A DNA stretch of 56,877 nt from JBECKQ01 sp040235375 (GCA_040235375.1 JBECKQ010000318.1:1-56877); one strand, 5' to 3'. Positions 8,527 to 17,307 are shown, counted from the first letter of the stretch. The notes: generated from the sequence alone by a model not told the origin. Program-made: numbers and translations.

Positions 8527-9489
8527 CTAGCGGCGCGCTGCCGCTCTCGGGGCGAGAAGACGGAAGGTGTACCCGAAGCCGAAGTTGCCCTCCGGCCGAC
8601 TGACGGGCCGGCGCAGGAGCAGCAGCGTTTCGACTTGCGCCAGCATCACCGGATTGATTTGCTGCAACGCGTTGAAGTCGATCGGCAATTCGCCGCGTCG
8701 GGCGAGATCGTAGAGCTCGAAGCCGGCCGGACCCAGGTTGGAATAGCCCGTATGCTCCAGCGACGTGAAGTGCAGCTCCGGGTCGGTGAGCATCTCGACG
8801 TCGTAGAACCGCACGGCCCGGTCGAACAACGCCTGGTTGATCCATTGGATTGCGATCGTGACATTGGTGACGTATTCACCCGGACGTACCTCGCGCGATT
8901 CATGGCGCAGTTTCGATATGGCCGTCACCAGCCCGTACTCGGCCAGCGAAATACGGAAGCGACTGTTGATGGGATCGACTTCGAGCTCATAGCCCTCGGT
9001 GCCGCGCTTGGCGAGCGTCGCGACCGTCGAGTCGATCACGACGTCGCTTCGCAGAACGCCCTCGCTGCTACCGCCGCGGACGGCGCCATATCCGAGCCCG
9101 ATCCGCACGCGCTGCTCGTTCTGGGTGCGGTAGAAATCGGAGACGCTCGCGAGAGTCGCCCGCCGCACGCTGATAACGGTCATGTCCGGCTCCGCGCCGA
9201 ACATGAGAACGCAGTGAGAGCGCAGCCCGGTGCGGATGAGCATTCCCGCCTCGAGCGTCGTGTCCAGCGCCACCGGTTTCCACACGTTGGGATCGGCCGG
9301 GTCCGCCCCGGCCGGCGCGTATTCGACGGCGCCCGAGATGTCGATCACCTTAGCGGAGAGGCTTCGTCGCCGCTCGGCCGACGGCTGCGACGTGGGCATC
9401 GTCGTTGCGGGGCGCGTGGTCTGCGCGAAGGCCGGCATGCTTATCAATGCCACGATCAGCAAGGCGAGCGTACTGTTTCGAGTGCTCAT
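8527..9489 (-). CDS. FecR-domain exported protein
   Basis: A 320-aa protein with a clear signal peptide (hydrophobic residues 8-20, then PAFAQ) and a Thr/Pro/Ser linker. A FecR-like domain follows from about residue 43: SGAVEYAPAG, LEAGMLIRTG and SHCVLMF are the strand motifs of the family. In planctomycetes such proteins are often periplasmic or surface proteins rather than FecI anti-sigma regulators, and no sigma factor gene is nearby. Start ATG 9489 has a GAGGAG site about 6 nt upstream. It is the third gene of an operon with the lipoprotein (stop at 9506) and the beta-barrel, so an envelope role is inferred. Confidence 0.8.
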   Translation of the reverse strand: MSTRNSTLALLIVALISMPAFAQTTRPATTMPTSQPSAERRRSLSAKVIDISGAVEYAPAGADPADPNVWKPVALDTTLEAGMLIRTGLRSHCVLMFGAEPDMTVISVRRATLASVSDFYRTQNEQRVRIGLGYGAVRGGSSEGVLRSDVVIDSTVATLAKRGTEGYELEVDPINSRFRISLAEYGLVTAISKLRHESREVRPGEYVTNVTIAIQWINQALFDRAVRFYDVEMLTDPELHFTSLEHTGYSNLGPAGFELYDLARRGELPIDFNALQQINPVMLAQVETLLLLRRPVSRPEGNFGFGYTFRLLAPRAAARR

Positions 9490-9505
9490 GGCGCGTGCTC
9501 CTCGT

Positions 9506-10108
9506 CTAGCGATCAGGTCGCGGGGTGAGGTGGCGCTCGGTCGCATAGATGCCATTCTTCGCCATGTAGTCGTCGGCCCGCCCCAGCGCGAATACCATCT
9601 CGCCGCCCGTGACGAGCTTGTACGGTGGACCGAAGTAGACGATCTCATGATCCACCGCCCGCCGCAAGGCGTATCGCCGATCGCCGAGCCCCCACGAACC
9701 GAAAAGAGTGGAATCCACGCTGGGCGGCAGGTTGCACGTCGCCGCAAGCATGTACGCGAGCGTCCCCAGATCGAGCGCGTCATCGGGTTCCAGCCCCCAA
9801 GCTGCGCGAACGATGCCCTGCTCCTGCAAGCGAGCAATGGGCTCCTCCTGATCGCCGCGGTGACTGTCGCCTTCGCGCAGAATCGTGACCGCACGGCAGG
9901 CTTCGCCGTACGACACGACCGGAACCGTTTCCAGGTAATGGATGAACTCGATGTCTCCCAGCGTGTCGGGATTGACTGCCGGCTGCCAGGTCCGCGTGTG
10001 CGAACAGCCGGCGAAGAGCACGACGATCGCCAGGCACGCCGCCCCGGCGACGGCCGTCTTGCCTGATCCGCGTGCACGAGGGAATCGAATAACGGTTAGA
10101 AGCTCCAC
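9506..10108 (-). CDS. Lipoprotein of unknown function in barrel operon
   Basis: A 200-aa predicted lipoprotein: a basic N-terminus (IRFPRARGSGK), a hydrophobic stretch, then LFAGC at about residues 26-30 as lipobox. The mature part has no motif I recognise; it contains TVPVVSYGEACRAVTIL and several conserved-looking aromatic patches. The only start that keeps the whole signal is GTG 10108, which overlaps the end of the barrel gene by 13 nt and suggests coupled translation. The frame is open further upstream, but only antisense to the barrel. Its place between an outer-membrane barrel and a FecR-domain protein suggests an accessory outer-membrane lipoprotein. Confidence 0.72.
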   Translation of the reverse strand: MELLTVIRFPRARGSGKTAVAGAACLAIVVLFAGCSHTRTWQPAVNPDTLGDIEFIHYLETVPVVSYGEACRAVTILREGDSHRGDQEEPIARLQEQGIVRAAWGLEPDDALDLGTLAYMLAATCNLPPSVDSTLFGSWGLGDRRYALRRAVDHEIVYFGPPYKLVTGGEMVFALGRADDYMAKNGIYATERHLTPRPDR

Positions 10109-11520
10109 GTGACACCTGTCAGCAGAAAAGTCCTCGTCGTCTGATCGCTGAACGCCTGGCCCGGAAAGAACGCACCGTAGCGAACGGTCCAACTCAAGTC
10201 GGTCGTGATTGCCCAGTTGGCATAGTAGTCCATTTCCCAGCCGAGGTAGCCGGAGTCGAGGTCGGCCGTGGGATCGGAGACGGCGCCATCCCGGCGGTTC
10301 TTCCACGACAGGAACCAATTGGTGCCGAGCTCGAGCCGATCGAACCGTTCGCTGTCCTCGAACGGGAAGAAAGAGGCGCCGGCCCGCCACAGGTGGATGT
10401 TGCTCAATCGCGGAGCGAAAGCGAGGCCGGTATCGCGGTAGCCGAAGCCGATGAAGCTGCGATCGGTGAAGTCGCCGACGTTGCCGCCGATGGTGTCGGT
10501 CGGGCTCGCGTATCGGCCGGAATCGCCGCTGGCGAACATGTACTCCACGCCGAAACGCGGCTGCGTACGGACATCGGGCAGGTAAGTGAGCTCGAAATCG
10601 AACGCCCACGCCCGGATGACGTTGCGGCGCAGGAAGCGACGATCGCCGTAGCTGTGGCCGCTTTCATAGACCCATTCGGTCGAGTAGCGCAGGTCGCTCC
10701 CAAGCTGGCCGACCGAGCCGAGGCCCACGTAGAACGAATCGTAGTCGAAACGCTGCAAGGGTGTCGGATACGTGTCGCGGTTGAGGTCGCTTTGCCAGAG
10801 AACGTACGCGAACGGGCGGTGCTGCTCGAAGCCGAGGTAATCAAGCTGGGCGCCGAAGAATGCGCGGCGCGTCCGATCGGTCGGCCGCGTGAAGTCGAAG
10901 TCAACGCTGCTGCCGACCGTCCGGCCGGCAAGGCCCGTGACCGCGAAGTCCCGGTAGCGCCCCTCGACGGATACGTGGTCGAGCGTGTCCCAGAGAGCGA
11001 GGCCGGTGCCGAACTCGACGAGATCACGGCCGACCTTGAAGCGCAGGTTGTAGTCGGGCCACGACCGGCCTGGCCGGGCGAGGGCGCGGGCAAGGTCGAA
11101 CCGGTAGAACCCCCGTTCGAGGTTCATGCCTTCCCAGTCATTGTCGTTGCCGTCGTATGAATCGCCGCTGTTGAAATCGAGGTAGCTGAGCAGACCGCGA
11201 ACGTAGAACTCGTGGGCGCCCTCGTCCAGCGCCAGCCGCGACCAGAGGCGCAGATCGTGCCGGCGGAGCGTGCGGGAGCTGTTGACGCCGTCGTCGAAGA
11301 TGAACAGGTTGAAGCTGTACGCGCCGCCGTAGTCGAAGTCCACTTTCTGCGTGGCGGGCATTTCGCGGTCGATCTCGTCCCAGATGCGAAAGCGGACGTC
11401 CCGCTGTTGTTGCAGGAATGTGTCCGACTCGCGTTCGATTTGTGCCGGTGCGGCGGTCGCGACCAATGCCACGACGAGGGCCGTCGTGCAGAGAAGAGCG
11501 CGCGCCCGATCCGTGATCAA
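10096..11520 (-). CDS. Outer-membrane beta-barrel, alginate-export (AlgE-like) family
   Basis: A 474-aa protein with signal peptide (ALLCTTALVVALVATAAPAQ) followed by alternating amphipathic strands rich in Tyr, Trp and Phe, and a C-terminal TGVTWSF ending in Phe as outer-membrane assembly signals do. The sequence style (GRDLVEFGTGLALWDTLD, RRAFFGAQLDYLG) resembles the alginate_export porin family, which exports polysaccharide or forms large channels. Start is TTG 11520 with GGGGAG 7 nt upstream; no in-frame ATG precedes the signal peptide. It is first in the operon with the lipoprotein and FecR gene. Real substrate unknown. Confidence 0.82.
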   Translation of the reverse strand: MITDRARALLCTTALVVALVATAAPAQIERESDTFLQQQRDVRFRIWDEIDREMPATQKVDFDYGGAYSFNLFIFDDGVNSSRTLRRHDLRLWSRLALDEGAHEFYVRGLLSYLDFNSGDSYDGNDNDWEGMNLERGFYRFDLARALARPGRSWPDYNLRFKVGRDLVEFGTGLALWDTLDHVSVEGRYRDFAVTGLAGRTVGSSVDFDFTRPTDRTRRAFFGAQLDYLGFEQHRPFAYVLWQSDLNRDTYPTPLQRFDYDSFYVGLGSVGQLGSDLRYSTEWVYESGHSYGDRRFLRRNVIRAWAFDFELTYLPDVRTQPRFGVEYMFASGDSGRYASPTDTIGGNVGDFTDRSFIGFGYRDTGLAFAPRLSNIHLWRAGASFFPFEDSERFDRLELGTNWFLSWKNRRDGAVSDPTADLDSGYLGWEMDYYANWAITTDLSWTVRYGAFFPGQAFSDQTTRTFLLTGVTWSF

Positions 11521-11742
11521 TGGACTTCTCCCCTTATCCGGTGCCCGCTTTCGGGGCGTTCACCCTATGACCGCTCGAGGGTACGCCCGAGAAACGACCG
11601 CCGCATCGCGACAGACAGCCTGCCGCACTTGTTCCGCAGTCGGAAGTGTCGCCGGGCTTCGCCGGAAGGTCAAGAAACTATTGGAGGCGAATGGCTCGGG
11701 TAGCCGCCGACGGGGGGGAAGAAGTGCCCGCGCAATAAGGGA

Positions 11743-11772
11743 CCCCGTGTTTCTCTGACGAGAAACACGGGG
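11743..11772. other. Perfect 12-bp inverted repeat
   Basis: ccccgtgtttct (11743-11754) and agaaacacgggg (11761-11772) are exact reverse complements around a 6-nt loop. It lies in a divergent promoter region rather than after a gene, and no T-run follows on either strand, so an operator, 5'-UTR structure or the edge of a small RNA is as likely as a terminator. Confidence 0.6.
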
Positions 11773-11941
11773 CCGCTGAAAAGGGGACACGACAGCTTCC
11801 ATCCGTGTATAGGCACCGATGAAAGGGGTAGTCAATCGGTCCAACGATTTTCTCGCCGCGCGTTGCCTTCCGGCGGCCCGGGCACCGCTGCGCAGCACCG
11901 TGAACAACGGAAATCGGCCGTCGGAGGGAAATGTGCCGGCC

Positions 11942-11970
11942 CTGTCACATCGGTCAGGCCGCATTACAAT
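11942..11970 (+). promoter_or_regulatory. Candidate sigma-70-type promoter for upp
   Basis: CTGTCA (11942-11947) and TACAAT (11965-11970) are separated by 17 bp, giving a leader of about 95 nt before upp. The -35 matches consensus at four of six positions. Assignment rests on sequence match only. Confidence 0.35.
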
Positions 11971-12072
11971 GCCAACGCGGCGGTCAGATGCTCCTCGGGT
12001 CGGTACCATTTTCGGGCATGACGGCATCACTTATCGGCAGGGCGGCGGCCCCCATCGGTGGAGAAGCGATCC

Positions 12073-12708
12073 ATGGCCAAGTGGGACAACGTGACGGTTG
12101 TCGAGCACCCTCTGATTCAGGAACGGCTGACGCTCGCCCGCGACCGGCACACGGGTGTCGCCCAATTCCGCAAGCTCCTCGAGCAGATCGCCACCTTGAT
12201 GGCCTTCGAGATTACGCGCGACTACCCCACCATCGCGGTGGAGGTGGAGACGCCGCTTGGGCCTTGCCAGGGCGTCCGGCTGGCACAGCGCATCACCGTC
12301 GTGCCGATTCTCCGCGCCGGCTTGGGCATGGCCGACGGCGTTCTGCAGATCATTCCGGAGGCGAGAGTCGGTCACTGCGGGGCCTATCGCGACATCGAAT
12401 CTCTCACGCCCGTCGTCTACTACAAGAAGCTGCCGCCCGACATCGCGAGGACGGACGTGATCATCGTGGATCCGATGCTGGCCACGGGCGGGTCCATCTG
12501 CGAGGTCGTATCCACGGTCCGGGAGGCCCGCGCCGAGCGCATCAAGATACTGTGCCTGGTGGCCAGCCCGGAGGGCATCGCGGCGGTCAACCGCGGCCAT
12601 CCGGAGGTGCGCATCTACACCGCCGCCGTCGACGATCGTCTGAACCAGAAGGGCTACATCATCCCCGGTCTTGGCGACGCCGGCGACAGGCTATACGGGA
12701 CGGCATGA
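12073..12708 (+). CDS. upp: Uracil phosphoribosyltransferase
   Basis: A 211-aa cytoplasmic salvage enzyme making UMP from uracil and PRPP. Family features are complete: the N-terminal VVEHPLIQERLTLARD, VVPILRAGLGM, the PRPP-binding loop VDPMLATGGS, and the C-terminal uracil-binding GYIIPGLGDAGDR. Length is normal for the family. ATG 12073 is preferred over an in-frame GTG five codons upstream because a GGAG lies 9 nt before the ATG and the family starts near this point. It stands alone, with divergent barrel genes upstream and sppA about 290 bp downstream. Confidence 0.97.
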   Translation: MAKWDNVTVVEHPLIQERLTLARDRHTGVAQFRKLLEQIATLMAFEITRDYPTIAVEVETPLGPCQGVRLAQRITVVPILRAGLGMADGVLQIIPEARVGHCGAYRDIESLTPVVYYKKLPPDIARTDVIIVDPMLATGGSICEVVSTVREARAERIKILCLVASPEGIAAVNRGHPEVRIYTAAVDDRLNQKGYIIPGLGDAGDRLYGTA

Positions 12709-12998
12709 CACGACGTGACACTATTTGTCCGGTCGCGCGCGAGGGGCGCCGCGCCATTACAGTTGTGAAAACCACTCGCCGGCCTGCGGCTGCCGGTTAC
12801 GATCCTGTGTCTCGATGCCCCAGGCCGGTTCGTGGTTACGGCAAGATGCGTTTTTCGTCCAAGCTCGTGTGTGAGCGTGTATTGTTGTCAAACGCGGGGC
12901 TGTCGGCCTTCTGTGCGACCGGCGCCGGTGTAGACTGCATTGCAGCAAATGGCTAGTTGTCGAGGCGGACGAAGCGACCCTTCAGTAGGAGATCGGCG
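12709..12998. other. Intergenic region upp-sppA, nothing recognised
   Basis: About 290 bp without a supported gene. No strong terminator or consensus promoter is seen; the AGGAG site of sppA is at its 3' end. Confidence 0.4.
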
Positions 12999-14834
12999 AT
13001 GAGAAGTTCAGCTCGTTATTCTGTGACAACCCTTGTTTGCGTAATGGGGCTCTGTGCGACTGCAGTCTGGGCCGCCGGGCCCGAGGTCGCGGTGATTCGT
13101 TTCGACGGTCCGGTGATCGAGAAACCGCAGGGCGATTTGGGGCTCCACCTCGGCATCGAGCCCGACACGCTGAGGGACATCGTTCATCGTTTCGAGAAGG
13201 CGAAGAACGATGACAACGTGAAGGCCGTCCTCATCACATTCGGCCGGGCGGCAATCGGCACCGCCCAGATCGAGGAGATACGCAAAGCGATGCAGGACGT
13301 GGGCAAGCCGGTCTACGTTCATGCGGATTCACTCGATACCGGGCTCTACCTGCTCGCGTCGGCGGCGTCGCACATCAACATGACGCCGACCGGCGATCTC
13401 TGGGTGATCGGCATCCACGCGGAAGCGCCGTATCTTCGCAACCTGCTCGACAAGATTCACGTCGCTCCCGACTTCGTGCACATCGGCGACTACAAGAGCG
13501 CCGGCGAAACGCTCTATCGCACCGGGCCGAGCGAGGACGCCGAAGCCAACATGAACTGGTTGCTCGACGGACTGTACGGGTCGATCCTCGAGCAGATTGC
13601 CAAGTCCCGTTTCAACGGCGACGTGGAAAAGGTACGCGGCCTCGTCAACCTTGCTCCTTACACCGCGGAAGAGGGGCTCAAGCTCGGTCTCATCGACTCG
13701 GTCGAGCACATCCAGCAGCTCTCCGAGGAGCTCAAGGGCAAGTACGGCCAGGACCTCACCTTCGTGCGCGACTACGGCGCCAAGAGCGAGATTCCGGAAA
13801 TCGACTTCACCAATCCGCTCGTCGGATTCATGCAGCTCCTCGAGCAGTTGACCTCGGGTCCGAAGGAGCAGGAGAAGACGTCCATCGCCATCGTGTACGT
13901 GGAAGGCATGATCGTTCCCGGCGAGGAGGAGCCGTCTCTGTTCGGCAGCAGCTCAGGGGCATGGAGCACGACCATTCGCCGCGCCCTGGACAAAGCGGCC
14001 AATGACGACTCGGTGAAGGCCGTCGTACTGCGCGTCGATTCGCCGGGAGGCTCGGCGCTCGCCAGCGAGGTGATCTACTACGCGACGCAGCGCGTTCGCG
14101 ACAGGGGCAAGCCTCTCGTCGTGTCGATGGGGAACGTCGCCGCCAGCGGCGGGTACTATGTCTCCTGCGGCGCGGACTACATCTACGCCGACGACATGAC
14201 GATCACCGCTTCGATCGGAGTCCTGGGAGGCAAGCTGGTGACGACCGGAATGTGGGACGCGATCGGCGTGAACTGGTTCCAGTACAATCGAGGCGACAAC
14301 TCGGACATCATGACCACCGCCCACAAGTGGTCCGACGACGATCGCCAGAGAATCACCAACTGGATGGAGCAAGTCTACGGCGTCTTCAAGGGGCACATTC
14401 GGGATCATCGCAAGGACAAGCTGGCCCAACCGCTTGACGAAGTGGCCGGCGGCCGCGTTTATACCGGCCAGCAGGCGCTGAAGCGGGGCCTCGTGGACGG
14501 CATCGGCACACTCGACGACGCCGTCGCCAAGGCGGCCGGTCTCGCAGGCATCACGACGTACGAACTGCGGGTCATGCCGCGCCCGAAGACGCTCTTCGAC
14601 CTCATCCGTGAGGGTATGGGGCCGCACGATACCAAGGAGATCGAGGCGGGCGCCTTCCGCAGGTCGCTGCTCGGCCCGGACTCGCCGTTCTCCCAGGCGC
14701 TGCTCGACGCGGTCCGCCGGCTGGATCCGCAGCGGGCGCGTGCGTTCACGCAGGCCGTCATGCGCCTCGACCTCATCGAGCAGGAAGGCGTCATTACCAT
14801 GATGCCGGAAGATTTCATCGTGCGGTTCCGGTAG
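12999..14834 (+). CDS. sppA: Signal peptide peptidase SppA, long (67K) type
   Basis: A 611-aa membrane-anchored serine protease that degrades cleaved signal peptides. Two ClpP-like repeats are present. The N-terminal one supplies Lys166 (HIGDYKSAGE) and the C-terminal one supplies Ser383 (NVAASGGYYVS), the Ser/Lys dyad of the tandem-domain form. An N-terminal hydrophobic segment (residues 8-26) ends in WAAG and may be an anchor or a cleaved signal. ATG 12999 has AGGAG 8 nt upstream; an earlier in-frame start at 12957 would add an unlikely Arg-rich extension. A strong terminator follows. Confidence 0.93.
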   Translation: MRSSARYSVTTLVCVMGLCATAVWAAGPEVAVIRFDGPVIEKPQGDLGLHLGIEPDTLRDIVHRFEKAKNDDNVKAVLITFGRAAIGTAQIEEIRKAMQDVGKPVYVHADSLDTGLYLLASAASHINMTPTGDLWVIGIHAEAPYLRNLLDKIHVAPDFVHIGDYKSAGETLYRTGPSEDAEANMNWLLDGLYGSILEQIAKSRFNGDVEKVRGLVNLAPYTAEEGLKLGLIDSVEHIQQLSEELKGKYGQDLTFVRDYGAKSEIPEIDFTNPLVGFMQLLEQLTSGPKEQEKTSIAIVYVEGMIVPGEEEPSLFGSSSGAWSTTIRRALDKAANDDSVKAVVLRVDSPGGSALASEVIYYATQRVRDRGKPLVVSMGNVAASGGYYVSCGADYIYADDMTITASIGVLGGKLVTTGMWDAIGVNWFQYNRGDNSDIMTTAHKWSDDDRQRITNWMEQVYGVFKGHIRDHRKDKLAQPLDEVAGGRVYTGQQALKRGLVDGIGTLDDAVAKAAGLAGITTYELRVMPRPKTLFDLIREGMGPHDTKEIEAGAFRRSLLGPDSPFSQALLDAVRRLDPQRARAFTQAVMRLDLIEQEGVITMMPEDFIVRFR

Positions 14835-14870
14835 CGATCCGCTGCCGCCGACCGGCGATCGACCAAACGC

Positions 14871-14908
14871 GGGGCCCGCGGGATTCACCCGGCGGGCCCC
14901 TTTTCTTC
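14871..14908 (+). terminator. Rho-independent terminator of sppA
   Basis: Perfect 9-bp GC stem, ggggcccgc (14871-14879) and gcgggcccc (14892-14900), followed at once by ttttcttc. Confidence 0.9.
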
Positions 14909-15048
14909 AGCCTCGCGGCTACCCCGGTTGCACTCTCTCACGCAGGTGTTAAAAGTTGGGATCGCTGCTCGTCAGCAATGCGGCAGTCCTCGCAAGGTAT
15001 CCGGCGGACCGCAGGACCGTGAGCGACCACCACCGGCCGGAATGGGGT

Positions 15049-15068
15049 TTCTTAGAATTGTCTAAGAA
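15049..15068. promoter_or_regulatory. 8-bp inverted repeat just upstream of nuclease start
   Basis: ttcttaga (15049-15056) and tctaagaa (15061-15068) form a perfect inverted repeat with a 4-nt spacer, ending 4 nt before the ATG of the next gene. It occupies the place where a ribosome binding site would be expected, so it may act as an operator or as an RNA hairpin limiting translation. AT-rich against a GC-rich background. Confidence 0.45.
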
Positions 15069-15072
15069 TGCG

Positions 15073-16281
15073 ATGAGACAGATCCTGCTCGGGCTCCTGA
15101 TGGGCATGGGCACCGGCCCGATCGTTCACGCTGACAACGGGAATTTCCTGGCCCGCAAGTCGCCGCAAGACGTTCGGGTGCTGACGTACAACATAAACTG
15201 GGACTCGATTTTTCCCGCCAACGACCCCCACAACCACCGATTCCGCGAGCACGATCGTTCGGAGGCGTTTGTCCGCATACTCAAGGCGGTGAACGCGGAC
15301 GTTGTCTGCCTTCAGGAGATCGGCGAACGACGGCCGGCAGGGGACGTGCTCCGCATCCTCGAACAGGCCGTCCCCGCCCCGGCAGGGCGCGAATGGTACA
15401 TTTACAAAGCTGCGGACGATGTCATTGCTTCTATTTACCCGCTGCGGATGCCAGCCGGCGACACGGCGCCGCCGACGAATCGCGGCCTGGCCATGGCGCT
15501 CGTGGATCTGCCGGATCAGATGCACCGGCGGGATCTCTACGTGATCGACACGCACTTCAAGGCGGCGGGAGGTACCAAGAACATCGCTCGCCGGCAGCAG
15601 GAAGCGGATGCGATTGTGCACTGGATTGCGGATGCGCGTCAGACTGGTGGCCGGATTGATCTGCCCCACCTGACGCCGATCGTCATTCTGGGCGATATGA
15701 ACGCCTACGATACTGATCCTCAGCATCACGTCACGACGCTCGTTACCGGTGATATCGCCGACGAACGGCGGTACGGGCCCGACATCGCCCCGGATTGGGA
15801 CTCCACGGCGATGACCGACGCTCTCCCGCACCATAACGCCGGCCTGCCGGAGGTCTATACCTGGCGCGACGACACCGGCCAATACAATCCCGGACCGCTG
15901 GACCGCGTCATCTACACAGACAGCGTTCTGCGTATCGCGAACGCATTCGTGTTGGATACGTCGAAAATGGCTCCGGAGGAGCTCCAGAATGCCGGATTGG
16001 AGGCCGGCGACGTCGCTCTGAATGCCGCTACCGGGCTATTCGATCATTTACCGGTGGTGGTCGATTTTATCATCCCGCCGCCCGCTACGGGCGACGCCGA
16101 TGGGGACGGCCGCGTCGGACTGACCGATTTTGCGGTCTTCGAGGAGTGCGCGGCATCGGCTTCACCGAAACAGGGCTGTGACTTCCTCGACCCGTGCGTG
16201 CAAACGTTTGACTTCGACCTGGACTTCGACGTGGACGACGGGGATTTTCCCTATTTCCAAAGCCGTTTTCAGGGTGAATAG
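15073..16281 (+). CDS. Secreted endonuclease/exonuclease/phosphatase-family protein with dockerin-like tail
   Basis: A 402-aa exported protein. After a signal-like segment (ILLGLLMGMGTGPIVHAD), an EEP-fold domain runs to about residue 335: VLTYNINWDS, DVVCLQEIGE (metal-binding Glu), VIDTHFKAAGG, ILGDMNAYD (Asp/Asn pair) and GLFDHLPVVVDF (catalytic Asp-His). The last 60 residues hold two Asp/Gly-rich calcium-loop-like segments (GDADGDGRVGLTDF and FDLDFDVDDGDF), the dockerin-like tail common on secreted planctomycete proteins. ATG 15073 directly precedes the signal peptide; there is no clear Shine-Dalgarno and an inverted repeat sits in its place. Substrate (nucleic acid, phospholipid or phosphate ester) is unknown. 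Confidence 0.82.
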   Translation: MRQILLGLLMGMGTGPIVHADNGNFLARKSPQDVRVLTYNINWDSIFPANDPHNHRFREHDRSEAFVRILKAVNADVVCLQEIGERRPAGDVLRILEQAVPAPAGREWYIYKAADDVIASIYPLRMPAGDTAPPTNRGLAMALVDLPDQMHRRDLYVIDTHFKAAGGTKNIARRQQEADAIVHWIADARQTGGRIDLPHLTPIVILGDMNAYDTDPQHHVTTLVTGDIADERRYGPDIAPDWDSTAMTDALPHHNAGLPEVYTWRDDTGQYNPGPLDRVIYTDSVLRIANAFVLDTSKMAPEELQNAGLEAGDVALNAATGLFDHLPVVVDFIIPPPATGDADGDGRVGLTDFAVFEECAASASPKQGCDFLDPCVQTFDFDLDFDVDDGDFPYFQSRFQGE

Positions 16282-16452
16282 ACCCTACCGGGACATTTTG
16301 ACGGTCGCTTCAGCACAAGTCCGGACTGGCAATCGCCAGAGTGGTTCATACGTTCCTCCAGAGAGCAAGTCACAATCAGCACGCCGGGTCGGACTCTTCG
16401 TCGCAGTTTGCCAACCTTCTTAGAGTACCTGCGCGTTGGCAATCTGAGGGCT

Positions 16453-16474
16453 TTTTCGCCGCATGCGGCGAAAA
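16453..16474. terminator. 22-bp perfect palindrome, possible bidirectional terminator
   Basis: ttttcgccgca (16453-16463) is followed directly by its reverse complement. The GC core flanked by T4 and A4 could terminate weakly in either direction, about 170 nt after the nuclease stop. The absence of a proper loop and the short T-run keep this tentative. Confidence 0.4.
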
Positions 16475-16678
16475 TGGGCATTTCCAACATGACCCCCCTG
16501 CGTCACGCGTGAACCGGAAGGCCCCCGCGTTGTCGAGCACCGTAGTTCCAATGTGAACGACGATCTAAACGAGATGGATCGCAGGCTTTGGGTACCCGGT
16601 CGGGGATGCCCTGATCGTTTCGCGGCGCCTTGCTGATTGTCTCAGACGCAAAAAGGCAGGAATATCGTGATATCTCTG

Positions 16679-16707
16679 TTTGCAATGAGGCGGACTCAAT
16701 ATATCAT
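16679..16707 (+). promoter_or_regulatory. Candidate promoter for the winged-helix gene
   Basis: TTGCAA (16679-16684) and TATCAT (16702-16707) are 17 bp apart, with the ATG about 60 nt further on. Both hexamers match the sigma-70 consensus at four or five positions. Confidence 0.4.
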
Positions 16708-16768
16708 GCTGTCTGTTCGTAGGGTTTGTCGCGTGGTCGGGACGCCATACTAAAGGAGGACATTGCAG

Positions 16769-17170
16769 ATGGCGAAGACAACCATTAACGAGCTTCAGTC
16801 GTTGGTCAACCGGCTCAAATCCGAACGCCAGTCTCACATGAGTGCCATCGAGGAGATCGATGCCGCTTTTCGAGACCTCGGTATGCCAGCCGGTGGAGAT
16901 GGCACGGGCAGGCGGGTCGCGCGCCCCAGGATGACCGGTGGAAAGAGACGGAAACGCCGGCGTTTCGAGGTGAGCGGTATCAATTCGGTGTATGACTTCA
17001 TCAAGAAGTCGGGATCGAAGGGCGTGACCGGCGCCGACATCGACAAGCATTGGGACTCTGAGGGTCGGGCCGGCAGCGCATACAACATGCTTGGCCAACT
17101 CGTACGCGAGAGAAAGGTCAAGCGCAATAAGCTGAAAGGTCAGCGAGGCAGCATATACACCGCTACCTAA
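16769..17170 (+). CDS. Small basic coiled-coil/winged-helix-like protein
   Basis: A 133-aa protein I cannot assign to a named family. Residues 1-35 look helical or coiled coil (INELQSLVNRLKSERQ). A basic linker (GGKRRKRRRFEV, about 60-70) follows. The C-terminal 60 residues resemble a winged-helix domain: SVYDFIKKSGSKGVTGADI, then a helix around GSAYNMLGQLVRE and a wing ending RGSIYTAT. A DNA- or RNA-binding role is inferred from the charge and fold. The ribosome binding site aaaggagg lies 8 nt before ATG 16769, stronger than most in this window. It is monocistronic, with its own candidate promoter and a strong terminator. Confidence 0.75.
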   Translation: MAKTTINELQSLVNRLKSERQSHMSAIEEIDAAFRDLGMPAGGDGTGRRVARPRMTGGKRRKRRRFEVSGINSVYDFIKKSGSKGVTGADIDKHWDSEGRAGSAYNMLGQLVRERKVKRNKLKGQRGSIYTAT

Positions 17171-17307
17171 GCGACCGCGCGCGATTCCGCGCCGCAATCG
17201 ACGTTCATCCGGACAAGGGGCGGGCGCCTGCGAGACCCTTGGCGTGCTCGATTGCGCATGCTGATTCAGCGCGAAGCGAATTATGCTTTGCGCTTACGCC
17301 AACCGTT

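Larger units (their letters stand above)
11521..12072. other. Divergent intergenic region (barrel operon / upp)
   Basis: About 550 bp between the divergently transcribed barrel gene and upp. Short open frames in it lack ribosome binding sites and family resemblance, so no gene is called. It holds a perfect 12-bp hairpin at 11743-11772 and a probable upp promoter at 11942-11970, annotated separately. Confidence 0.5.
16282..16768. other. Intergenic region with hairpins and a candidate promoter
   Basis: About 490 bp with no supported gene. It contains an 8-bp inverted repeat ttgccaac/gttggcaa (16408-16442), a 22-bp perfect palindrome (16453-16474), and near its end a candidate promoter for the winged-helix gene. 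Confidence 0.5.

Noticed and set aside
9490..10077. Upstream extension of the FecR-domain frame
   Set aside because: It lies over the lipoprotein gene in another frame; ATG 9489 has a ribosome binding site and starts the signal peptide.
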